A DNA stretch of 64,000 bases, from NCBI GenBank assembly GCA_034401795.1, contig CM067373.1, positions 93,569,103 through 93,633,102 of the forward strand. The letters are read 5' to 3'. The position numbers were made by a program, and so were the translations under genes. The DNA comes from Chaetoderma sp. LZ-2023a. Lineage: Eukaryota > Mollusca > Caudofoveata > Chaetodermatida > Chaetodermatidae. Below are positions 20,692 to 30,820 of the stretch, piece after piece (position 1 is the stretch's first letter; each line of letters begins with the position of its first letter). The notes under the pieces are model-generated. The model was not told where the DNA came from. It worked only from the letters and a program-made list of their open reading frames with translations, and searched no databases.

Positions 20692-20889
20692 CCCTTTAAT
20701 ACTCATATCAGCCAAAAACTGCTTCTGCAGTGGTCTTGGGAAATGTCCATTTGCAGACCAAGAGAAGACTATTTTTGAAAATCTATCACAGCAATAAAGT
20801 TTCAAAAAGTCTTCTCTTGGTCTGCAAATCAACATTTTCTAATTAAAAATCCTCAATTTACTTGAATAAATTTGAGAGTTAACGGTTAA
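20688..20889. mobile_element. FB-A MITE, core shortened
   Basis: TTAACCCTTTAATACTCATA at the left and GAGAGTTAACGGTTAA at the right. The arms GACCAAGAGAAGACT and AGTCTTCTCTTGGTC are intact, but the inner GGCTCG part is gone. Confidence 0.85.
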
Positions 20890-20903
20890 CTTACTGAAGG
20901 ATC

Positions 20904-21146
20904 TTAACCCTTTCATGGCGAAATCCTGCCAAAAGCAGCCTCTACAGTGAGCTTCGGGAATGGTCATTCACAGGCCCAGAGAATACGATTTTTTGAAAAT
21001 GTAAAACTGCAATGACTGGCTCGATAACCGAACCAGTCATTCCATTGGTAAATTTTCAAAAATAATATTGCCTTGGCCTTCACATGGATTTTCAATAAGT
21101 AAATATTTTGAGATTCTTAATCAAATTTAGCCATTTAATGAGTTAA
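20904..21146. mobile_element. FB-A MITE, full length
   Basis: TTAACCCTTTCATGGCGAAA and TTTAGCCATTTAATGAGTTAA. Core GACTGGCTCGATAACCGAAC. Confidence 0.87.
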
Positions 21147-21225
21147 TTCACTGGTTAGAGTCTGATAATGGGGGTGGGTAGTCTGGCGAACTGTGAAGCT
21201 GTACTAACTGATTGTCATTCTTAAT

Positions 21226-21415
21226 TCCTTAATTGTCAAATTTGATCAAGAAGAGTTCACTCGTCTTTTAGAACAGATTGATTTGCAGGCCAAAAGAAGA
21301 CGATTTTTGACAATATACCTGTCGAATGAAACAGTGGTAAATTTTCCAAAAATACTCTTCGTCTGCGTATGTGGAAATTTCCCATTAGGCACTAGAGGAC
21401 CCATTTTTTACCAGT
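21226..21415. mobile_element. FB-A MITE, degenerate
   Basis: CTTAATTGTCAAATTTGATC and TTGCAGGCCAAAAGAAGACG at the left. The core is collapsed (ACCTGTCGAATGAAACAGTGG) and no clear right end remains. Confidence 0.65.
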
Positions 21416-21620
21416 AACCGCCGATGAATTTCTCATACCTCATTTTCAAGGCACCTTTACAGGAAAACTCTTGAATATTTTGAAATTAATTTAACTGGAA
21501 ACTGTTGCTGCCTTAGGCAGCAACAGCTTCCAGTCAAATTAATCTCAAAATATTCAACAGAGTAAGTTTTATATCATAAGCAATTTACTTTTGCAGGGAT
21601 TTGTAAGTAAAAGGGTTAAA
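21416..21620. mobile_element. FB-C MITE, good copy
   Basis: GATGAATTTCTCATACCTC and CAAGGCACCTTTACAGGAAA at the left. A strong hairpin has centre GTTGCTGCCTTAGGCAGCAA. The right end is AAGTAAAAGGGTTAA. It defines the FB-C layout best in this window. Confidence 0.87.
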
Positions 21621-22102
21621 CTGTTAATAAATTTGAAACTGTTAATAAATTTGAAATTGTATCATAATTGTTTTTATAATAATTCACAAAATTAACTGCT
21701 GTACTAATATATATGCTACCTCTGCTGTGATATCGATCATATTTCTTCCTTTAGCTCATCGTCCTATTGCATGTTCTTACCCTCCATGTAAGTGGGCGTA
21801 TGTTAGTAAGATGCCTTTACCCCTCAGCTGGGTTATTCTAATCTTAATTTGCATGTTTCCTTAACTCGGTTTACCTCCCAAATAATATCTTGAGTTATTG
21901 TGCATATTTTTTTTTATATTTTGCTTCCACTATTCCCACTTTCCACATTTGCAATGTGTCCTGAGGACCACACCCACCCCATGTTCTCACACACATACAT
22001 GTACAAGCCAATGTAGCCACCCACCACACTCAAATGTTTACTATCTACTGAATAAATATTTTAATCAAGTTTTTTAATTAATTTAATTAATTTAATTAAT
22101 TT

Positions 22103-22104
22103 AC

Positions 22105-22146
<42 letters not shown>
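22103..22146. repeat. (TTA)n microsatellite abutting a splice acceptor
   Basis: About 14 TTA/ATT triplets run to 22146 and merge into TATTACAG, the acceptor of the homeodomain exon. Upstream are repeats of TTTAATTAA. The usual polypyrimidine tract is replaced by this repeat. Confidence 0.95.
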
Positions 22147-22148
22147 AG

Positions 22149-22207
22149 GTTTATCAATGCAAGGAGACGAATCGTTCAACCTATGATAGACCAGTCTAAT
22201 AGAGCAG
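22149..22207 (+). CDS. Meis: Meis/homothorax homeobox exon: homeodomain helix 3 and start of tail
   Basis: This internal 59-bp exon lies between TTACAG and GTATGTTAGC. Its first base completes a Trp codon (TGG), and it then reads FINARRRIVQPMIDQSNRA, ending with the first base of a Gly codon. With the preceding Trp this is the DNA-recognition helix of a TALE homeodomain: Ile50 marks the TALE class and Asn51 contacts DNA. The IVQPMIDQSNRA tail separates Meis/Hth from Prep/Pknox, which read ILQPMLD. Meis proteins are nuclear transcription factors that pair with Pbx/Exd and Hox proteins. The rest of the homeodomain must be encoded upstream. I could not find those exons in 1-22148, so that intron is probably very long. 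The class assignment is secure; the species is not. Confidence 0.97.
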
Positions 22208-22339
22208 GTATGTTAGCGATCATAAAAAACTGATTTTTTCTAAGTTTAATAAATTTATTTATATATTTATATTTTAAGTAGCATTAATCTAAATTACTTA
22301 TTTTACCTTTGAACTTAGAGTATTTTGCCCCTTGACATT

Positions 22340-22498
22340 TTAGTCTCAATTTCAGGACAACTATACAGGAAAGCTTGTTAATATTTTGAAACTAATTTAA
22401 CTGGAACCTCGCTCTCAGTTAAATATTTTCAAAATGTTTAACATCCTTACATCGTAAAGAAGTTGTAATTGTGGTCTGTGAGGTTTAACGGTTAACAG
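22340..22498. mobile_element. FB-C MITE, degenerate
   Basis: TCAATTTCAGGACAACTATA and CAGGAAAGCTTGTTAATATT, arms ending at TATTTTCAAAATGTTTAAC, right end AGGTTTAACGGTTAA. Confidence 0.7.
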
Positions 22499-22508
22499 CT
22501 CGTGACAT

Positions 22509-22733
22509 TTAACCCTTTCAAGGCTGAAGCCGGCCAAAACCGGCCTTCGTAGTGGTCATGAGGACTGTCCCATTGTAGGACTAGAGAAGCATAGTTTTGA
22601 AAATTCACAACTGGAATGACTGGTCCGTTTATCGGTAAATTTTCAAAAATAGGCTTTTACTGTCCCGCAAAAGGAGATTTAATAAGAAAATAGTTTGATT
22701 TTCAGGAACAAATTTAGCCATTCGATGGATTAA
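22509..22733. mobile_element. FB-A MITE, one inner arm lost
   Basis: TTAACCCTTTCAAGGCTGAA and AGCCGGCCAAAACCGGCC at the left. After GACTGGTCCGTTTATCGG the second GAGCCAGTC arm is absent. The right end is CATTCGATGGATTAA. Confidence 0.82.
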
Positions 22734-22970
22734 ATGAAGTGTATGTAGTTCATGGTTGAATGGGTTAACAATGTTTTAAACATCATATTTTGGCTTGATC
22801 AATGTCAAAACTTGTACATTTCAAATTGTGATATACATATACCGGTTTGTGAAATGTTCTGGGATATTCAAAATATTTATGGAATGATTAAATGGCTTAG
22901 AACAGCATCAGAATAAAACAACTACAGTATTTTGTTATGTTCAGTACATGAAAGTTTCAAAGAACAAATG

Positions 22971-23145
22971 TTTAGCTGTCTCACTGCTGCAAGCCACCGA
23001 CCGCAAAAATTTCAATGGGCAATAACTCTAGACCTGCTTGGCCACCTACTACTTTCAGTCAAATTATTTTCGAATTATTCAGCATATCCAAAATTAAACC
23101 CCATGGAAAATGTAGTCTGCAAAAATTCAGCAAACAGGCAGTTAA
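22971..23145. mobile_element. FB-E MITE, left arm deleted
   Basis: TTTAGCTGTCTCACTGCTGC at the left, then CTGCTTGGCCACCTACTAC directly followed by the right arm CAGTCAAATTATTTTCGAA. The right end is GCAAACAGGCAGTTAA. Confidence 0.8.
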
Positions 23146-23150
23146 TATAT

Positions 23151-23385
23151 TTAACACTTTCCCTCGAATTTGCTCACGAAAATTTAAATTTTCACATACA
23201 AAATGTCCATTTGCAGACCAAGAGAAGACTATTTTTGACAATTTACCACTGGAATGACTGGCTCGGTTATCGAGCCAGTCATTCCAGTGGTAAATTTTCA
23301 AAAATAGTCTCTTGGTCTGCAAATGGACATTTCAAAAGACTACTGAAGAGGCAATTTTAGGCTGATATGAGTGTTAAAGGGTTAA
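23151..23385. mobile_element. FB-A MITE, full length with long clean hairpin
   Basis: TTAACACTTTCCCTCGAATT at the left, GTGTTAAAGGGTTAA at the right. The arms run from TGTCCATTTGCAGACCAAGA through the GGCTCGGTTATCGAGCC centre and back to CTTGGTCTGCAAATGGACA, with very few differences. Confidence 0.92.
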
Positions 23386-23722
23386 TTCTAAAATTGTTTG
23401 GTTTACACTTTCTAGACACTTACTGATTAAGGAGAACAATTCGACTGAATGTCAGTGTTCTCTAAGGCATCCATAACATTCAATCAAGTTGCTGTCAATA
23501 TATTCAGCAGTTCTCTATTTCTCTATCTTAAATCTGTCGCTATGAATTTTTAATGAAATATATATTTACATTTGCTAGGAAGAAATAATTGTATAATATC
23601 TTCAAGTGTTGAAGTCCCCTAATCCCTCACCGTACTATGTTTCTATACTATACAGATTTACCTCCCCTGTTAGCCGTACCTTACATCATCTTATATGCGT
23701 TTTGTTAAATAATTCTTTAATC
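23386..23722. other. intronic sequence with an eroded hairpin
   Basis: An eroded hairpin lies at about 23410-23510 (AACAATTCGACTGAATGTCA and CATTCAATCAAGTTGCTG). Nothing else was recognised. Confidence 0.35.
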
Positions 23723-23953
23723 ATTAAACCGTCAAATTTGTTCATGAAAATTTCAATTTTCTCATTGAAAATGTCAACTAGGAGACGATTAGTATATTAT
23801 TTCTGAAAATTCACCAGTGGAATGACTGGCTCACTTATTGAGCCAGTTATTCCAGTGTTAAATCTTTAAAAAAGTCTTCTTTGGATGCAAATGGACATTT
23901 TTCAAGACAACTACAGAAACCGTTCTTAGCCAACTTGAGAGTTAAAGCGTTAA
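23723..23953. mobile_element. FB-A MITE, near full length
   Basis: CCGTCAAATTTGTTCATG at the left and GAGAGTTAAAGCGTTAA at the right. Core GACTGGCTCACTTATTGAGCC. Confidence 0.85.
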
Positions 23954-23978
23954 GCTGACTAAAGGGAGATTAAACAAT

Positions 23979-24056
23979 ACATGATTGCGTAGCAGAAAGT
24001 TAGACATGATTGTGTAGCAGAAAGCGAGACATGATTGCGTAGCAGAAAGCGAGACA
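23979..24056 (+). repeat. 25-bp minisatellite, 3 copies
   Basis: ACATGATTGCGTAGCAGAAA recurs at 23979, 24004 and 24029, exactly 25 bp apart, with one T/C difference in the middle unit. Confidence 0.92.
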
Positions 24057-24180
24057 TGCGGATCACTGGATCACTCATTCGTGAACTGTAGCCATCACAA
24101 ATGATATTTTAGTCATACGGCTTGCAGTTTTACTTATTATTCAACAATGAAACTATGAAATGTAGTGGTGCATCATTATT

Positions 24181-25914
24181 AGCTCACCTGGCCAGAATGG
24201 CCAAGTGAGCTTATGCCATGGCGATTTTCTGCCGTCCATCCGTCCGTCCGTCAACTTTTTTCTTTAAACGACTTCTCAAGAACCGCTGGGCCGATTTCAA
24301 TTATATTTGGCAGGAAGTATCATTAGGGCATAGGGATCCGAGTTTGTTCAAACGAAGTCAATTGGCCAATTTGGCCGGCGGCCATCTTGGATTTTGGCCG
24401 ATTTTTAGGAAATGTCTTTAAAAATCTCCGAAACTGCTTGGTGGATTGAAGCAAACCCCATGAGATATGATCTAGGGCAAGAGCTGAACCAAGTTTGTTC
24501 AAGGGAACCTGATTGGTCAAATGGTTCGGCGGACATTTTGGTTGACCTAGTTTTAGCGAAAACGACTTCTCCAGAACCGCTAAAGGTATCGGGCCGAAAT
24601 TTGGCAGATATGATTAGGGACTAAGGGCCATTAAACCTTGTTCAAGGGAAGTTGATCCATTAAAAAACATGGCCGCAGTGGGCCAATCAAAATACAGCAT
24701 GTTTGGCGGCCATATTGGATTTTTTTATTTAATGGACTTTGAGGCAGAAATTGGTTTTATATATGTTTTTGTGTATTCTGATCACAAATTTGCAATTTTG
24801 AAAACTGTCGGATAAATGGTTTGGCGGCCATCTTGGATCATTTTCACGCCAGAAAAGCAATGGGAAATTTAAAATGTCTTCTCAAGAACTGCTGGGCCGA
24901 TTTCAATTTTATTTGGCAGGAAGCATCCTTAGGGTGTAGAGATTCTTGTTTGTTCAAACGAAGCCGATCGACCAATTTGGTTGGTGGCCATCTTGATTTT
25001 TGGTCGATTTTTAGAAACATCTAAAAATCTTCTCCGAAACCGCTTGGTGGATTGAAACAAACCCCATGAAATATGATCTAGGGCAAGAGCTGAACAAAGT
25101 TTGTTCATTGGAACTTCATTGGTCCCATGGTTTAGCGGCCATCTTGATTGACCTAGTTTTAGAGAAAACGCCCTCCAGAACCGCTGAAGGGATCGGGCCG
25201 AAATTTGGCAGATATGGTTATGGAGGAAGGGCCATTAAACTTTCTTCAAGGGAAGTTGATCCATCAAAAAACATGGTCGCCATGGGCCAATTAAAACTCT
25301 GTTTGGTGGCCGTATTGGGGTTTTTTTATTTGATGGATTTTGAGGCTGAAATTGGTTTTATATGTGCTTTTGGGTATTCTGATCTCAAATTTGCAATTTT
25401 CGAAACTGTCGGATAAGCGGTTTGGTGGCCATCTTGTATCATTTTCCTGTCCAAAGCTCCCATACTAAAGCAATGGGAAATTTAAAATGTCTTCTAGAAC
25501 TGATGGGCCGATTTCAATTATATTTGGCAGGATGCATCCTTACGTTGTAGAGATTCAACTTTGTTCAAAAGACGCCAATCAGCTAATTTGTCTGGTTTGG
25601 CCGATTTTTAGAAACCTCTAAAACTCTTCGCAGAAACTGAGTGATTGATTCAAAAGTCATAAAATATCATTTAGGGCATGAGCTGAACCAAATTTGTTCA
25701 AGGGAACTTGATTTGCCAAATGGTTGATATGATATTGATGACTAAGGGCCATTAAAATTTGTTCAAGAGAAGTTGATATAGAAAGAAACATGGCCTCTGT
25801 TTTCTTGTTACAAGTCTGCTCAACTCATTAGAGTTTTACTTATTGTTAATGACCATTCTAGTTGAGATGCCTATGATCCAGGTGAGCGATACAGGCCCCT
25901 TTGGCCTCTTGTTA
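24181..25914 (+). repeat. dispersed repeat F, three-unit copy
   Basis: Starts AGCTCACCTGGCCAGAATGG, ends CCAGGTGAGCGATACAGGCC and CCTCTTGTT, so the two ends carry a short inverted match (AGCTCACCTGG). The body is three tandem units of about 600 bp. The phrase CTGGGCCGATTTCAAT recurs near 24288, 24892 and 25504, and each unit ends with a GGCGGCCATCTTGGATT-like block. Short frames inside it read in one direction but are all broken, so I see no protein. Confidence 0.9.
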
Positions 25915-26056
25915 ATCTGAGTTTTGGGAATTTTTCCGATATTTTTTCGCCATTTTGGGTTTAATTCCTTTAACACTACAGGCGAGATATACAAATTTGG
26001 TTTGCTATATGTCAAGGATTGCGGGCTGACATCCGCATACAGAGGCAACTCTGACT

Positions 26057-27144
26057 ATGTCTAACCTTCTAACAAGAAACTGTGCTCGACATCCTCGGAC
26101 AACGCAATCTTCCCAGGAGCTTACTATAGCTACGTGGAATGTACGTGGTCTGACTGCAACATCAAAGAGGCAGAGCAGACCTTAGGTGCAGACTGTGAAC
26201 ACTATAAGATCGACATCACATGCATTCAAAAGACTAAAGTAGCTAAACACTCAGAGCAGAAACTTCAGACAGGCCATAAGTTAGTACTCATGGAGCAAAA
26301 ACAGGCCACTTACTGTGGATTAGGCTTCGTAATCTGATCTCGGGTATTGGACGATGTCATTAGTTTTGGATACATCAGTGATCGTGTTGCATTTGTCGAC
26401 CTGGCTATACCAACGCGAAAGCGCACCACCATTGAGTGCCGCATAGTCAATGCATATGGGCCAACTACCGAAAGGGCCAAACATAATCCAGCTATATTAG
26501 ATTCCTTCTATGCAGAACTGAGCTCCACCATTACTATCCCAGCTAGATGGCAACTGTTCGTGTGTGGCGATTTCAACTCCAAGCTGGGTAAACTCGGCAC
26601 TGTGAACAAAAGTTCAGGACTTGGCTCATGCTTGGGATCATATAGAGAGGGCACACGCAACAGCAATGGAGATGCACTGGTGGCATTCCTTAGTTCCAAT
26701 GGCCTATTTGCCACAAATATGGCTTTCAAACACCAATGCCGTCACCGGACAACATGGACTGGACACATTGCTGATCGCAAAGCCCCAAAAGGTTCTAAGG
26801 CTAGAAAAGCTGTCCTCAACCAAATAGATTTCATACTATGCAAGACAGCAGCAAAACCCCTACTTCGGGATGCTCGTTCCTATGGAGGCACATTCCTCAA
26901 TTCTGACCATAAGCCAGTCATTACACGCCTCCATATGAACCAGCTCTACCTAATGTATAAACGCCATACCAGGCAAGAGGGTAGAGTCGCCTACAACTTA
27001 CCCAAGCTCATCAGCGACACTGACACTCAAATGTCATACAAAAGGGCCCTCGGGGAGCAGATAGCTGAAATTGATGTCAGCTCCGATCCAAACAAAGCCC
27101 TAACCAAAATACTGATATGGAATCATCAGCTACTAGCACCATAG
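26057..27144 (+). pseudogene. LINE endonuclease (EEP/APE-type) domain, broken
   Basis: An ATG at 26057 opens a frame with IATWNVRGLTA, the first conserved strand of EEP nucleases. A frameshift near 26155 moves reading to the next frame (DITCIQKTKVAKHS, where QET is usual; LVLMEQKQATYCGLGFVI). One stop at 26335 looks like a CGA-to-TGA change. The frame then continues through IVNAYGPTTERA, FVCGDFNSKLG and LNSDHKPVITRLHM, the GDFN and SDH motifs that hold catalytic and metal-binding residues. The enzyme class nicks target DNA to prime reverse transcription. It ends at a TAG at 27142, followed by a damaged linker. Confidence 0.93.
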
Positions 27145-27289
27145 GTGTTCTGAAAACAACAGAACTAGGTATACTGATGACCTCTCGTAGTAAAACTGTC
27201 AGCATAACAGAAAGCGTTACATCTGCACATCTATCAAAGTGGCCAAAGTGAAGATCGCACCAAACTATGCCAGGGACGCAATAACATTC

Positions 27290-29078
27290 TGCGCCACATT
27301 AGCGAACGCTTAAAAGATCTTGCTATCCAACAAGCAGACGCCTTAGTAGATGAAATCACTGCCACGGATGACTGCCACAAAATGTTTCGAGCAGGCCGAG
27401 CCCTGAGAGTTGCTGACTACACACCACCACTAACTGTACACAACTCTGAAGGACACTTTATCGGGACTGACCAGGGCAAAGCCGAGGCAATTCGAGAATG
27501 GTTTAAGAAACAGTTCACTGACCACGATGATGAGTGCTTGGACCCATTCTCAGGAGACCCCAGGCCATTACTAACACCAATTAATACAGCAGAGGTTGAG
27601 AAGGCACTTAAAGCCCTGAAAAATGGAAGTGCATCTGGACCTGATGGCATGAGCAATGAACTATTCAAATATGCAGGTGATGTTATCTCAAAACCGATCA
27701 CGCACATAATCAATTCAGCTTTTATGCACCACCTTCCCATCGACACTGTAGGCCAAGGCATCCTTATCACGCTACCCAAGCCCAAGAAGCCGCCTGGCCC
27801 CCCAGCCAATCTGCGGCCCATTGTGCTCCTTAACAGCATACGGAAAATCCTATCCAATGTTACTCTATGCCACATCCGAGACAAGATCGACGACTTCCCT
27901 GGATCATGTCAAAGTGGCTTCAAATGTGGATGCAGCTGCGCAGACATTGTATGGGCTCAACGCATGCTTGTGTCAGTAGTCATGTCCAAACACTGGGATT
28001 TCCACAAAATGGACATTGACATGTCACGAGCCTTTGACACAATTAAACGCTCAAAGATCCTAGACGCACTATGCCAGGCCAGTTGCAATGAGCTATGGCT
28101 AGTGAGACTACTGCTTGCAGACACCAAGCTGAGAGTATGAGTCAAGTCAGTGAAGTCTGTAGAGTTTGAGACATCAATCAGCTCCCCACAGGGAGATGGT
28201 CTATCCCCTGTGCTCTTCACCTGTTACATGGCTGCTGCATTGAAATCCGTGTAGGAAAACTCCACAAGACCAAAAAAACCTGGTGTCAATACTGGGCATG
28301 CCGCTAGAGATGGAAAATGCCGACGATGTGGACTTTATAGATGAGGAAAAGAAACCGCTTGACGACCTTCTCCCAATAGCTGCAAGCAAACTAAAAATTG
28401 AGAATCTTTTTGAATGAATCCAAAACAGAGTTCACCCACATATACCTATCTACAAAGCATGAAACTAAAGAAAATGACGATCCACTCCATGGCGGCGAAC
28501 CGTGGAGGAAAAGTAAAATCCGCTGCATCATGGGGAACATAGCTTTCGAGTCCTTCTGGAAGCTATGGATTCGTGGATAAAAGATGCCCTTGGTAAAAAG
28601 ACTGCGTCTATACAATGCAACATGCGTATCCTTGATGATGTATAACTGTAACAGCTGGGCAGCTCCAAAGGCAGCGCTAGACAAACTTGACGCCTGCCAC
28701 CACAAACACCTACGCACCATCACTGGACACCGATGGCCAGAGAGCATAATTTCCAACGATGCACTATACAAGATGTGTAATAGGTCGCGGCTATCTGTAA
28801 AAGTCACCCAGCAAAGATGGTCCATGTTTGGCCATGCGCTAAGGATGCTTGAAACACACTAGCACAGAGAGCCTTGGAATTCGCCCCTACTCGGAGCCAG
28901 CAAATATAGAGCCAGGAGAGGACGTCATTGCATAAATCTGCTAAGCGTGCTACGAGGTGACCTCAAGAAAGCAGGATTAGGTACACTCAAGTCAAGAATG
29001 GACCTGAGGAAGCTAAGGATTTTGGCTGAGGACAAGACACAGTGGGCAAAAGCGAAGAAGGGCTTATTGCAGCTGTAG
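27290..29078 (+). pseudogene. LINE reverse transcriptase and C-terminal region, broken
   Basis: It resumes with AIQQADALVDEITATDD, then KNGSASGPDGMSNELFKYAG and PKPKKPPGPPANLRPIVLL (RT fingers). DIDMSRAFDT is motif A with the catalytic Asp. A stop at 28138 is followed by SPQGDGLSPVLFTCY (motif B). In another frame ENADDVDFID is motif C, with Asn in place of the usual Tyr of YADD. The C-terminal part reads LMMYNCNSWAAPKAALDKLD and QQRWSMFGHALRM, typical of LINE tails, and ends LRILAEDKTQWAKAKKGLLQ. At least five frame breaks are present. I do not assign a LINE clade. Confidence 0.92.
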
Positions 29079-29116
29079 GATGTTTCTACTACTACAGCCG
29101 CAGAATACAGTAATCA

Positions 29117-29344
29117 TACATACATGTGACATTTTGTTAAATATTTTGAACAAAGCTTAGCTGCAGCCCGTTGTTGCCTAATGTTAAATTTGTATCAAAG
29201 TATTCAACCACTCACCTATGTGTAATTGCTGGTAAATTGATATAACTATGAATTAAATGTTGAAAGGGCTAAGAAAATATCAGATAATCTGAGATAATCT
29301 GTTCAATTAGCTGTCTGAATGGTGTATTTTTAGATAACATGTTC
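29117..29344. other. intronic sequence with an FB-C scrap
   Basis: TGTTAAATATTTTGAACAAA and GTATCAAAGTATTCAACCA near 29133-29210 are eroded FB-C arms. The rest is unremarkable. Confidence 0.4.
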
Positions 29345-29490
29345 CAGGTGGTATAACTTTGGACTGAATGAATATTTTGAAAACAATTTGACTGAAAGTT
29401 GTTGGTGGCTAAGCTACCAACAACTTTCAGTCAAACTGTTTTCAAAATATTAATCCAGTTCAAAGTTATTTCCAATAGAAATTATTCAGA
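29345..29490. mobile_element. FB-E hairpin core, 59 bp before a Meis exon
   Basis: Perfect central hairpin TTGTTGGTGGCTAAGCTACC and arms GAAAACAATTTGACTGAAAG and CTTTCAGTCAAACTG. The TTAA/CTGTCTG ends are missing. It sits just upstream of the acceptor at 29548. Confidence 0.85.
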
Positions 29491-29548
29491 GAGCGTAAAA
29501 TTAATAACAGTATTAAAAGAAACATTAAATTTTAAATTTTATTTCTAG

Positions 29549-29632
29549 GTCCGGGTCATGGTGGGTATAGTCCAGATGGCACACCTATGGGGTACATGGG
29601 CGACAGCCAGCAGATGCATATGAGAGCACCAG
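29549..29632 (+). CDS. Meis: Meis exon: post-homeodomain tail
   Basis: This 84-bp exon lies between TTTCTAG and GTATGTTATG and is in phase with the exons on both sides. Joined to the last base of the homeodomain exon it encodes GPGHGGYSPDGTPMGYMGDS followed by QQMHMRAP, and the last base starts a Gly codon. Insect Hth and vertebrate Meis also have a Gly/Pro-rich stretch followed by a (M)GYMxD-like or GGFVMDGQQ-like segment and R(A/P)PG at this position, which supports orthology. The exon is boxed in by an FB-E hairpin upstream and an FB-A fragment that starts about 10 bases after the donor. In other animals this tail is alternatively spliced and contributes to activation; no alternative exon was seen here. 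Confidence 0.94.
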
Positions 29633-29642
29633 GTATGTTATG

Positions 29643-29772
29643 CTTACCACTGGAATTCCTTGGCTCGGTTATCAGGCCAGGCATTCTAGTGGTAAATTTT
29701 CAAAAATATTCTCTTGAATCAAGACTACACCAGGAGATGGTTTTGGCTGACATGACCATTAAATGGCTAAAC
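29643..29772. mobile_element. FB-A MITE, right two-thirds, at a splice donor
   Basis: Begins TTACCACTGGAATTCCTTGG only 10 bases into the intron. The hairpin centre is GGCTCGGTTATCAGGCCAGG. The right end is GACATGACCATTAAATGGC. The left half is absent. Confidence 0.83.
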
Positions 29773-29902
29773 ACTAACTCTTAAATGGGCGGAAAATTTT
29801 TTGTTTATTTAAATATTTATCCATTAGATGTCCATTTACAGGGAAAGAGAAGCCTATTTTTTTAAATTTATGACTGGAATGGCTTGGTCGGTTATCGTTA
29901 TC
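29773..29902. mobile_element. FB-A MITE, left half
   Basis: ACTCTTAAATGGGCGG, ATGTCCATTTACAGGGAAA and a first arm ending GACTGGAATGGCTTGGTCGG. The second arm is missing. Confidence 0.7.
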
Positions 29903-30154
29903 TTATATACATTATTAAGATCCTGCATGAAATATATTTCTGAAGACTTGCCAGTTTGTCAAGCACATGCACGAGATGACATGCAGTGACAATGTGGCAT
30001 GCAGTTTCAAACACATTTCAAAGCTGTTCTAAATATTTCCTTGTAGTCTTATTTTAAGGATAATTTTAGCAGTGACAATTATATATTTTAAAATAAATAC
30101 CTGTTCACCTCACTATGGAACAGTGAAAACTGATGTTATGAGGTCTCAATCGAT

Positions 30155-30345
30155 TCATCGAAAAATCGCCTTATCTCACTTTCAAGGCAACTATACAGTT
30201 AGTCACAGTGTTTGTGTCTTGGAAAATAATTTTACTGGAAGTTGTCGATGTCTAAGGCAGCAACAGTTTGTCCAGACAATGCTGGAAAGATGTTATATCT
30301 GTTCTATGGCACTGAATGTGTTGGTACAAGTCTAGAAGCACAGAA
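30155..30345. mobile_element. FB-C MITE, degenerate
   Basis: CTCACTTTCAAGGCAACTAT is the typical FB-C left interior. The hairpin is mostly lost (TGTCGATGTCTAAGGCAGCA remains). Confidence 0.6.
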
Positions 30346-30708
30346 TTCACCTTTCCAGAGTATCCATCTATCAATCTGACATCATATGATGTCATAATCA
30401 GCTAAGTGGCGTGTAGAATGACATCATAAGTGATTCTATTTGGCCCATCTTTAACTCTTATTAGGCCGACACGGTGTCCGAATTGTATGTCTGCTATTTA
30501 ATAAACATGCTGTTGAAAATTTTGAAACTAATTTGACTGCCCAGTCAAATTAGTTCCAAAATAATAAATAGCTTACCTGTATAGTTTTCTGGAAATTGAT
30601 AGTCAGAGAGTTCAGAGATCGATCAATCGATCCCAACATGAGCGCGGTGTGGGTGGAGCGTAGCTAGAGATGGGCGGGGCATATCTAAAAATTGAAAGAT
30701 CCATTTAG
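30338..30708 (-). mobile_element. FB-D MITE, reverse orientation
   Basis: Starts AATTCACCTTTCCAG and passes through a decayed CRE-like region (CATATGATGTCATAATCAGC), TATTTAATAAACATGCTGTT and a shortened hairpin (AATTTGACTGCCCAGTCAAA). It then has GATCGATCAATCGATCC and the GGTGTGGGTGGAGCGTAGC block, and ends TTGAAAGATCCATT. Confidence 0.85.
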
Positions 30709-30820
30709 TAGACTGTTACACAGAGTCCACCTATCGACAAGACAGTTTCTGATCTAGTCTATCGCCATAGGATGACTGTAAATGGCTGCCATCTCTGTCA
30801 AAAATTTAACCCCTCGGTTA

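Larger units (their letters stand above)
25920..29116 (+). mobile_element. non-LTR (LINE) retrotransposon, near full length but inactive
   Basis: This is an endonuclease plus reverse transcriptase element in the Meis intron, in gene orientation, starting right after repeat F. It ends at CAGAATACAGTAATCATACA. The end of a second copy, antisense at 63793-64000, diverges at the same place after CAGTAATCA, which fixes the 3' end. The 5' end is approximate. Several stops and frameshifts make it non-functional. No target duplication was identified. Confidence 0.93.
22208..29548 (+). other. Meis intron (7.3 kb)
   Basis: Donor GTATGT, acceptor TTTCTAG. It contains FB-A, FB-C and FB-E copies, a three-unit repeat F and a whole broken LINE in the same orientation as the gene. 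It is phase 1 at both ends (the upstream exon ends with one base of a Gly codon). Confidence 0.9.

Noticed and set aside
1-22148. Upstream Meis exons (MEIS domain, homeodomain helices 1-2)
   Set aside because: I looked for the residues preceding WFINARRR with a matching donor and found none that I could support. They are probably left of the window.
22932-23360. 142-codon forward frame
   Set aside because: It runs through an FB-E and an FB-A element. The apparent coding comes from hairpin sequence.
27417-27884. 155-codon reverse-strand frame
   Set aside because: Antisense of the LINE reverse transcriptase, whose forward reading contains the recognisable motifs.
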